This document shows, one piece after another, positions 40,145 to 45,659 of a stretch of 45,659 nt of DNA. This DNA comes from Patescibacteria group bacterium (lineage in GTDB: Bacteria > Patescibacteria > UBA1384 > XYA2-FULL-43-10 > 1-14-0-10-43-13): assembly GCA_023484645.1 (NCBI GenBank), contig JAMCZZ010000037.1:1-45659 (forward strand). The letters run 5' to 3'. How positions within the stretch are numbered: the first letter of the stretch is position 1; each line of letters begins with the position of its first letter. The notes below the pieces were generated by a model, which saw nothing but the letters and a program-made list of their open reading frames with translations, was not told the DNA's origin and searched no databases. The position numbers were made by a program, and so were the translations under genes.

Positions 40145-40235
40145 GTGTTAGATATTACGATTACTAGCAAATAAATTATGTGATAATTTTTTCGTGATCA
40201 CGATATTTTTACCACACAATAATAGTTACCCCAAT

Positions 40236-41087
40236 CTATTTTTCCAACTTCTCTGCCAAGAATCCGGTTGCAATAATTAATCCGGCACCGATTATTTGAA
40301 CTGAACTTAACGATTCTTTAAATAGTGGAATTGCTGCGAAAGAAACCATAACAGGAGTCAATGTGTAGACGACGGTAATGAATGATGCGGTTGCGTTTTT
40401 ATAGGCATTAAAGCGATAGATTGTCCCCACAGTTGAAATTATAGCTATAAAAATAAAAACCAATGGCAGTTGAGGAATAGAGACCGCATGATTCAATAGG
40501 GTGATGACTAGTATTGGCAAGAAGCCAAATAGAATAACAAAAGATGCAGCAAATTTAGAATCTACAAATTTTACTGCCTTCTTACCTAAAATTGTGTTTC
40601 CGAAAGAAATGAGCGCCGCTTGAATCAAGGTTAGAATATCGCCGAGTGTAAAATGCGGCATTTTGCCTTCTGTTGTAAGCAAAAAAACGCCAACTACAAC
40701 TAAAAATATTAAAACTATTTTTTTCCATGTTAACTTCTCAGAGAAGAAGAAATATGCAAAAACAGCCGTAAATAACACCACACTTCGTATCAGAAAAGAG
40801 TAATTGATGGCAGGGCTGTACTTAATTGCAAAAACTTCAATTATTGGCAGAAGTATGCCACTAATTATTCCCATTCCCAAGAGAACAAAATAATCGTCTT
40901 TCTTAATAGTCCTTAGAAGAGAAGACCTCTTAACAAAAGTTATTATCCAATATGGCAAAACAAGCAAAGCAAGCCAAAAAACAATATTATAACTATTTTC
41001 TCCATTACGAAGAAGAAATTTTATTCCGACTATGCAAGCTGCCCAACTAACTGCAGCGATCAATGTATATTTAAAACCTTTGCTCAT
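40236..41087 (-). CDS. EamA/DMT-family transporter
   Basis: 283 aa with about ten transmembrane helices in two EamA repeats (about 3-135 and 148-280). Typical positions are FKYTLIAAVSWAACIVGIKF at the start, AFFFFSEKLTWKKIVLIFLVVVGVFLL-type ends of the first repeat and ESLSSVQIIGAGLIIATGFL in the second. Members export or exchange small metabolites across the inner membrane; substrate cannot be told. Last gene of the lepA-methyltransferase-EamA minus-strand run (14-base gap). Confidence 0.88.
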   Translation of the reverse strand: MSKGFKYTLIAAVSWAACIVGIKFLLRNGENSYNIVFWLALLVLPYWIITFVKRSSLLRTIKKDDYFVLLGMGIISGILLPIIEVFAIKYSPAINYSFLIRSVVLFTAVFAYFFFSEKLTWKKIVLIFLVVVGVFLLTTEGKMPHFTLGDILTLIQAALISFGNTILGKKAVKFVDSKFAASFVILFGFLPILVITLLNHAVSIPQLPLVFIFIAIISTVGTIYRFNAYKNATASFITVVYTLTPVMVSFAAIPLFKESLSSVQIIGAGLIIATGFLAEKLEK

Positions 41088-41101
41088 TTATAAAAGTTAT
41101 A

Positions 41102-41914
41102 TTATTTAGTCGCAACAATGATCATGTCTTCTGAACTTGCGGTGTACTCTTCACCGGACCAGTCAGAATAAGTACAACATTCCTTAAAACCAATTTTATA
41201 ACAGAGGTCAATAAATTCTTCTTTTGTATACACTCTGACTGAATAGTCTTTCTTCTCCTCTTCACCAGATTGATTTTTTATAATCCAAGTGCCATTAATT
41301 CTTTTTGTCTTGGGGTCATATTTATCAATAATTCTTAACACATTACCATTCCTTAAAGTTCTTTCTTCGTCCTGTTTATACTGGCCAGATGTAATGGTTG
41401 GAACATTTACATCCGTGTGCATTAGGAATTTTCCACCTGGCGCTAGAGCATTATAAAAATTTTTTAAAACTTCTTTATTCTCCTCATCGGTTTCAAAAAA
41501 ACCAAAGGAGTAAAACATATTAATCACTGCATCAAACTCAGAATTATACTTTAATTTCAACATATTCTCTTTGACAAAGTTAACTTTGAGACCTTGCCTC
41601 TCGGCCTCTTCTTCTGCTTTTCCCAGATGGATAGAATTGATGTCTGATCCAGTTACTATTATTCCTCTTCTCGCTAACTCAATACTATGTCTTCCATAAC
41701 CACAAGGGCAATCAAGAACTTTTGAGTTATTTTTCAATGAAAGTAATTTGATAATTCCATCAACTTCCTCCTTTGTTCTCTCTTCGAGGCCCTGCTTTTT
41801 ATTGATTAAATACCCTTCATCAGAATTATCGCCTTCAATATAAAAATCGCCAAAGAATCCATAGTCTTCAGACCACCATTGGTCATTATGATTTTTGTTA
41901 TTCTCTTGATTCAT
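41102..41914 (-). CDS. SAM-dependent methyltransferase (class I)
   Basis: 270 aa. Motif I is VLDCPCGYGRHSIELARRG (about 65-83), followed by GSDINSIHL, the acidic loop NFVKENMLKL, and the FDAVINMFYSFGFF and LAPGGKFLMHTD strands. The fold and sequence suit small-molecule or cofactor methylation (UbiE/COQ5-like) rather than rRNA modification, but the substrate is unknown. The start overlaps the last base of the lepA stop codon, so it is co-translated with lepA. Confidence 0.88.
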   Translation of the reverse strand: MNQENNKNHNDQWWSEDYGFFGDFYIEGDNSDEGYLINKKQGLEERTKEEVDGIIKLLSLKNNSKVLDCPCGYGRHSIELARRGIIVTGSDINSIHLGKAEEEAERQGLKVNFVKENMLKLKYNSEFDAVINMFYSFGFFETDEENKEVLKNFYNALAPGGKFLMHTDVNVPTITSGQYKQDEERTLRNGNVLRIIDKYDPKTKRINGTWIIKNQSGEEEKKDYSVRVYTKEEFIDLCYKIGFKECCTYSDWSGEEYTASSEDMIIVATK

Positions 41915-43731
41915 TACTCATTTCTTAAAACTTTAATAAATACATCACTAGGGACTTCGACGCGGCCGATTTGTTTCATCTTCTTTTTGCCCTTCTTCTG
42001 TTTGTCTAGAAGTTTGTTTTTTCTGGTCACATCACCGCCATAAAGCTTGGCGATAACGTCCTTTCTAAAGGGCGACAGTCTCTCTGCAGCGATTATTTTT
42101 GCACCAACCGCTGCTTGTATCTTTATTTCAAAATTTTGCCTTGAAATTAAAGTTTTAAGCTTTTCTACAATTCTTTTTGATTCACTCTGCGCTTTTGATT
42201 TATGGATGATAAAACTCAAGGCATCAACTTTTTCTTCAGCAATTAAAATATCAACCTTTTCTAAATCAGAAGGTCTATAGTCTTTCATTTCATAGTTCAT
42301 GGAAGCGTATCCTCGTGAGATACTCTTTAATTGGTCATATAAATCGATAATCACTTCAGCCAAAGGGATTTCATAATTTATAATCACCCTATTTTCATCA
42401 ATGTATTCTGTCGTCTGATAGATTGCCCTTTTAGCCTGAACAACTTCCATTATTGCGCCTATGTATTCTTTTGGAGTAAACACTTCAAGCGTTACCCATG
42501 GCTCTCTTATTTCCAAATATTCTCCAGAAGTGGGCAAATCTCCTGGCTTAGCGATAACTTCTTCCGTTCTGTCATTTTTTGTTATTTGATATTGAACAGT
42601 CGGACTAGAAATAACTAAAGATAGATTATGTTCTCGCTCTAACCTCTCTCTCACAATATCTAAGTGTAAAAGTCCTAAAAAGCCACAACGAAAACCAAAA
42701 CCGAGTGCCTCAGAACGTTCAGGTTCATAGGATAGGGAAGCGTCATTTAATTTTAGCTTCTCGATTGCTTCTTTTAGTTCAGGATAATCGCTTCCATCCA
42801 CACAATAAATTGAAGCAAAGACCGAAGGCAAAACTGTTTTGTAGCCAGGCAGGGGAGAGAGAGCAGGATTTTTTTCAAGTGTAATTGTATCACCAACACG
42901 GGCTTCAGCAACTTCTCTAAAACCAGTGATTATATAGCCAATTTCGCCGGCAGATAGGGGAGAGTGAGCTTTTAGTTTTGGAGTAAAGTATCCAACCTCA
43001 AGCACTTCCCCGCTGCTTTTGGTTTCCATTAAGAAAAATTTATTATTATTTTCAATTTTTCCCTCAGTCACACGAACGTAGGCGACTACTCCGCGATAGG
43101 GGTCATATATAGAATCAAAAATTAAAGCTTTAGTTGGAGCATTTTCCTCCCCTTTCGGGAAGGGAACCTTTTCTATAACTCGGTCAAGAATCTCAGACAC
43201 TCCTTCACCAGTTTTCCCAGAAGCGAATATTATGTCTTCTTTTTTGCAGCCAAGTATTTTAATTATTTCTTCCGCAACTTCATCCGGCTTTGCTGCCGGC
43301 AGATCAATTTTGTTAACTACTGGAATAATTTCTAAGTCATGATCAATCGCAGAATAGAGATTTGAAAGAGTTTGTGCTTCAATGCCCTGAGACGCATCGA
43401 CTAAAAGAACAGCACTCTCAACAGCCGCGAGAGAACGAGAAACTTCATAGGCAAAATCAACGTGACCAGGGGTGTCGATCAAGTTTAAGATATATTCTTG
43501 GCCGCCTTTTTCCCAAAGCATTCGAACCGGAGCTAATTTGATAGTAATCCCACGCTCTCGCTCAAGATCCATCTGATCTAAAAGCTGTTCCTGCATTTCT
43601 CGTTTTGCAACAGTATGGGTAATTTCGAGCATGCGATCAGCGATCGTGGATTTACCGTGATCGATATGGGCAATTATGCAAAAATTACGGATTTTCTTTG
43701 GATCGATTTTTTGATTATTTTCAGGTGTCAT
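41914..43731 (-). CDS. lepA: LepA (EF4), translational GTPase
   Basis: 605 aa from the ATG at 43731. G1 AHIDHGKSTIADRMLE, G3 DTPGHVDF and G4 NKIDLPAA are present, along with the LepA-specific C-terminal domain (IHKSKAQSESKRIVEKLK and KRKDVIAKLYGGDVTRKNKLL-type region). LepA acts on ribosomes in initiation or in back-translocation under stress. No ribosome-binding site is seen; instead TATAAT (43745-43740) ends 8 bases before the ATG, predicting a leaderless mRNA. Divergent from capA. Confidence 0.97.
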   Translation of the reverse strand: MTPENNQKIDPKKIRNFCIIAHIDHGKSTIADRMLEITHTVAKREMQEQLLDQMDLERERGITIKLAPVRMLWEKGGQEYILNLIDTPGHVDFAYEVSRSLAAVESAVLLVDASQGIEAQTLSNLYSAIDHDLEIIPVVNKIDLPAAKPDEVAEEIIKILGCKKEDIIFASGKTGEGVSEILDRVIEKVPFPKGEENAPTKALIFDSIYDPYRGVVAYVRVTEGKIENNNKFFLMETKSSGEVLEVGYFTPKLKAHSPLSAGEIGYIITGFREVAEARVGDTITLEKNPALSPLPGYKTVLPSVFASIYCVDGSDYPELKEAIEKLKLNDASLSYEPERSEALGFGFRCGFLGLLHLDIVRERLEREHNLSLVISSPTVQYQITKNDRTEEVIAKPGDLPTSGEYLEIREPWVTLEVFTPKEYIGAIMEVVQAKRAIYQTTEYIDENRVIINYEIPLAEVIIDLYDQLKSISRGYASMNYEMKDYRPSDLEKVDILIAEEKVDALSFIIHKSKAQSESKRIVEKLKTLISRQNFEIKIQAAVGAKIIAAERLSPFRKDVIAKLYGGDVTRKNKLLDKQKKGKKKMKQIGRVEVPSDVFIKVLRNE

Positions 43732-43739
43732 AAGCAAAA

Positions 43740-43748
43740 ATTATAGCA
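43740..43748 (-). promoter_or_regulatory. Extended -10 of lepA (leaderless)
   Basis: Minus-strand TGCTATAAT (43748-43740) is an extended -10. The ATG of lepA starts 8 bases after its last base, so transcription would begin at or within a base or two of the start codon. Confidence 0.55.
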
Positions 43749-43788
43749 GAACCAAGCTCAAAAAGCCACAAAAACATACTTTTTGGAG

Positions 43789-43794
43789 TATAAT
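43789..43794 (+). promoter_or_regulatory. -10 of capA (leaderless)
   Basis: TATAAT at 43789-43794 is followed after 7 bases by the capA ATG (43802). No ribosome-binding site is possible in that space. The -35 region is weak. Confidence 0.55.
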
Positions 43795-43801
43795 TTAACT
43801 A

Positions 43802-44836
43802 ATGAAAAAAAGTCTTATCATCTTCATAATACTTTTTATAATCGCTTCGGTTATTTTTCTATGCCTCGTTACAAGAGTCAAGGCCCCTATAAACAATGAG
43901 TCTTCGGCAGTTTCAGTAGAACAAAACGCTCAAAATCCTTCCGTAGAAAAATCTACATCTTTTGTCATTGCAGGCGATATGATGTTTGACCGTTTTGTTA
44001 ATCACCAGTTTAAAGATATTGGTTTTGACCACATTTTTGACAATCTGGATAAATCAATTTTCAAGGAAAAAGATATAGTTTTTGCAAATCTAGAAGGACC
44101 AGTAAGCGACAAGCCAATTCCCGATGATTATGAGCCCAGAACATTGGTTTTTGATATGCCAACTGCCACAATACCTACATTAAAAAATTTAGGCATTAAC
44201 GGTGTATCCTTGGCCAACAATCATACTCTAAACGCAGGTACTGAAGGATTTAATATAACGCAAAATTTATTAAAAAATACTAATATCAAATATGCGGGCT
44301 ACCAAAATGCCTTTGATGAAGGAAGTATTTTGCGGTATGAGACTGAGATTCCGATCAGTTTTATTACAGTTAACTACTTGGCTTACAACGATAACCAAAG
44401 CATTAGTGAAGCCATAAGAATAGAAAAAGAAAACGGACGATTTGTTATTGTTTTTCCTCATTGGGGAGAAGAATATTCTTCAACGCACTCAGCAAGGCAA
44501 GAGTCAGCCGCTACAAAATGGATTGATGCCGGCGCAGACTTAATCATTGGAAGTCATCCCCATGTCATTCAAGATGTTGGCTTGTATAAGAATAAGTTAA
44601 TAATTTATTCTTTAGGTAATTTTGTTTTTGACCAAGGCTTTTCAGAAGAAACGCAAGAAGGATTAATGATTAGCGGCAAAATTACTGACAAAACTGTCGA
44701 AGTCACTTTTTTGCCCTTCAAATCCAAACAATTACAACCAGAATTTATGCAGCAAGCCGAAAAAGATGCCGTTCTCTTAACTATATTATCTGGCACAGAC
44801 AATATAGGGGGAACAGTTACATTGGACAGAAATTAA
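43802..44836 (+). CDS. CapA-family metallophosphatase-like protein (poly-gamma-glutamate capsule type)
   Basis: 344 aa. An N-terminal helix (about 4-25) anchors or exports the protein; the CapA domain (about 55-300) shows VIAGDMMFDR, FANLEGPVSD, GVSLANNHTLNAG, FPHWGEEYSST and IGSHPHVIQDV, all metal-site motifs of this calcineurin-like group. CapA proteins are linked to poly-gamma-glutamate anchoring or transport, but many members act in other envelope processes; capBC are not seen here. The gene ends before a strong terminator at 44855. Confidence 0.92.
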   Translation: MKKSLIIFIILFIIASVIFLCLVTRVKAPINNESSAVSVEQNAQNPSVEKSTSFVIAGDMMFDRFVNHQFKDIGFDHIFDNLDKSIFKEKDIVFANLEGPVSDKPIPDDYEPRTLVFDMPTATIPTLKNLGINGVSLANNHTLNAGTEGFNITQNLLKNTNIKYAGYQNAFDEGSILRYETEIPISFITVNYLAYNDNQSISEAIRIEKENGRFVIVFPHWGEEYSSTHSARQESAATKWIDAGADLIIGSHPHVIQDVGLYKNKLIIYSLGNFVFDQGFSEETQEGLMISGKITDKTVEVTFLPFKSKQLQPEFMQQAEKDAVLLTILSGTDNIGGTVTLDRN

Positions 44837-44854
44837 TTTAATCTATTTAACTAC

Positions 44855-44882
44855 AAAAAAAGTCTTTCTAAAGACTTTTTTT
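44855..44882. terminator. Rho-independent terminator of capA
   Basis: AAAAAAAGTCTT (44855-44866) pairs with AAGACTTTTTTT (44871-44882) around TCTA. It has A and T runs on both sides and lies 18 bases beyond the capA stop. Confidence 0.88.
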
Positions 44883-44914
44883 GTTAGGATAAGATTATTT
44901 TACTTCTAATCTTA

Positions 44915-44943
44915 TTGACATTTTATGAATATAGTGTTATAGT
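44915..44943 (+). promoter_or_regulatory. Strong promoter of the 96-aa singleton
   Basis: TTGACA (44915-44920), 17-base spacer and TATAGT (44938-44943). The leader of about 30 bases holds GGAGG at 44966-44970. Confidence 0.7.
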
Positions 44944-44978
44944 CAATCTAGTAGTACCATTTCATGGAGGAAAAAGGG

Positions 44979-45269
44979 ATGAAAAGGGTAGTTGCAGTAT
45001 TTTTCGAAGGCACAGGAAATGGAGTGCGTGTCAGACGTTCGTTTATCGTCGCTTCAGAGACGATAAACAAGCTCCTAGACAGAGCGACAGCAAACAGATG
45101 TTCGCTAACCACCTCAGGATTAATGGCAGATCCAAATGATCCTGGATGTTACCCTGTGAGAGACGGGAAACCTATCGAAGGCACAGCGAACATCGAGGAT
45201 GCTATCAGCCTTGGCCCCGTCACGATAAAGTACAAATCAACCGTATGCCTACTTACGGCTATGGAATAG
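44979..45269 (+). CDS. 96-aa singleton protein, unknown
   Basis: 96 aa from the ATG at 44979; GGAGG lies 8 bases upstream, while the earlier in-frame ATG (44964) overlaps that site. The sequence (MKRVVAVFFEGTGNGVRVRR...ATANRCSLTTSGLMADPND...GPVTIKYKSTVC) is soluble, basic at the N-terminus, with two Cys. Codon use is GC-richer than that of its neighbours. It has a consensus promoter and a GC-rich hairpin after the stop. I do not recognise the family. Confidence 0.62.
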   Translation: MKRVVAVFFEGTGNGVRVRRSFIVASETINKLLDRATANRCSLTTSGLMADPNDPGCYPVRDGKPIEGTANIEDAISLGPVTIKYKSTVCLLTAME

Positions 45270-45323
45270 GGCGACACAGCCCTATCTTTCGTTCCGAGCC
45301 CCGTGCACTTGCGCACGGGGCTC
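45266..45323 (+). terminator. Two hairpins after the 96-aa gene
   Basis: ATAGGGC/GCCCTAT (45266-45272 with 45279-45285) encloses the stop codon region, and GAGCCCCGTGC (45296-45306) pairs perfectly with GCACGGGGCTC (45313-45323). The second is an 11-bp GC-rich stem followed by ATCTTATTT, a plausible terminator also for the convergent gene. Confidence 0.65.
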
Positions 45324-45340
45324 ATCTTATTTAAATGCCT

Positions 45341-45659
45341 TTATGACTTTCTCATACTTTTCAAAAGTTTTATTTGCTCTGGCCAATCTACTTCATCTTG
45401 AGGAGTTTCTAAAATGCCAAACATATCTTTTAGCTTTGGATGATTCATTATGGCTTCGAAAATTTCTTTACCAATCTCTCCATGCCCAATGTCGGCATGC
45501 CGATCTCTTTTGGAATCAATTGATGTTTTTGAATCATTGAAATGAAAGCCAACCAACCGATCAATCCCGATCTCTTTTTCAAATTTATCAATAAAATTAT
45601 CTAAATCTTTTTTAGTTCTTAAATCATATCCCGAGGCGAAGGCATGAGCAGTATCAGAA
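45341..45659 (-). CDS. nfo: Endonuclease IV (Nfo), C-terminal part, cut by window edge
   Basis: The visible 105 codons (5' part beyond the window) read DTAHAFASGYD, VGFHFNDSK, RHADIGHGEIG and ILETPQDE, all conserved zinc-site segments of apurinic/apyrimidinic endonuclease IV. The frame stays open to the window end at 45659. The enzyme nicks DNA 5' of abasic sites in base excision repair. Confidence 0.9.
   Translation of the reverse strand, partial: SDTAHAFASGYDLRTKKDLDNFIDKFEKEIGIDRLVGFHFNDSKTSIDSKRDRHADIGHGEIGKEIFEAIMNHPKLKDMFGILETPQDEVDWPEQIKLLKSMRKS

Noticed and set aside
40190..40204. TCGTGATCACGA palindrome after the EamA gene as a terminator
   Set aside because: The palindrome has no loop and allows only a 4-bp stem; too weak to call, although T and A runs flank it.

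Overview
The window is a low-GC, densely packed bacterial chromosome segment that best fits a Patescibacteria (Candidate Phyla Radiation, CPR) genome. The reasons are gene content and style rather than any marker phylogeny: many short overlapping genes, a one-gene-at-a-time core set (ruvA/B/C, lepA, tsaB, tsaE, queA, queH, grpE, dnaK, dnaJ, yebC-like), a shortened TsaB and DnaJ, a ComEC split in two, a wHTH/Cas2-like PaaX-type protein without CRISPR, and many small 1-2 TM proteins of unknown function. TAA, TAG and TGA all act as stops. No rRNA, CRISPR array, transposase or integrase was seen.

Layout. 1-1340: possible tail of an upstream gene, a membrane-anchored cupredoxin, and small membrane or unknown proteins. 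1505-7647: an OmpR-type response regulator, a 39-codon small ORF, a sensor kinase, a terpene-cyclase-like protein with a DxDD motif, an FMN reductase and a bactofilin-like exported membrane protein. A shared sequence box lies at the same distance from -10 hexamers on both sides of the response regulator, with a third match upstream of a lamin-tail exported protein at 14208. 7772-8670: structured intergenic DNA, a STAS protein and a newly read 40-aa membrane peptide. 8672-18814 (all minus): PpiC foldase, membrane protein, LCP cell-wall ligase, tsaB-tsaE, lamin-tail protein, queA, PH-domain protein, queH, ruvB, ruvA.

18814-26240: an envelope/secondary-metabolite-like block: phosphohexomutase, glycosyltransferase, PHP phosphoesterase, glycosyltransferase, RimK-like ATP-grasp ligase, and divergently a PGM1-like peptide ligase. 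26241-31755: galT, ruvC, YebC-like regulator, PaaX/Cas2-like regulator, and split comEC. 31974-39294: a stress-chaperone region (grpE, nucleotidase, dnaK, dnaJ) followed by two unknown membrane proteins and a holin-4-type membrane protein. The dnaK promoter carries an inverted repeat that is not CIRCE.

39363-40144: a zinc-ribbon-like singleton, tRNA-Lys(UUU), and a GC-rich hairpin-dense segment ending in a second copy of the tRNA 3' end with its own terminator. 40236-45659: EamA transporter, methyltransferase and lepA on the minus strand, capA divergent from lepA (both apparently leaderless), another singleton gene, and the 3' part of an endonuclease IV gene cut by the window edge.

The strongest leads for something undescribed are: (1) the two-component/terpene-cyclase locus with its repeated regulator box; (2) the glycosyltransferase/PHP/ATP-grasp/PGM1 cluster; (3) the tRNA-Lys 3'-end duplication enclosing a structured segment; (4) the Cas2-like regulator flanked by inverted ACGATCGT operators; (5) four relatively GC-rich single-gene transcription units with private promoters and terminators.
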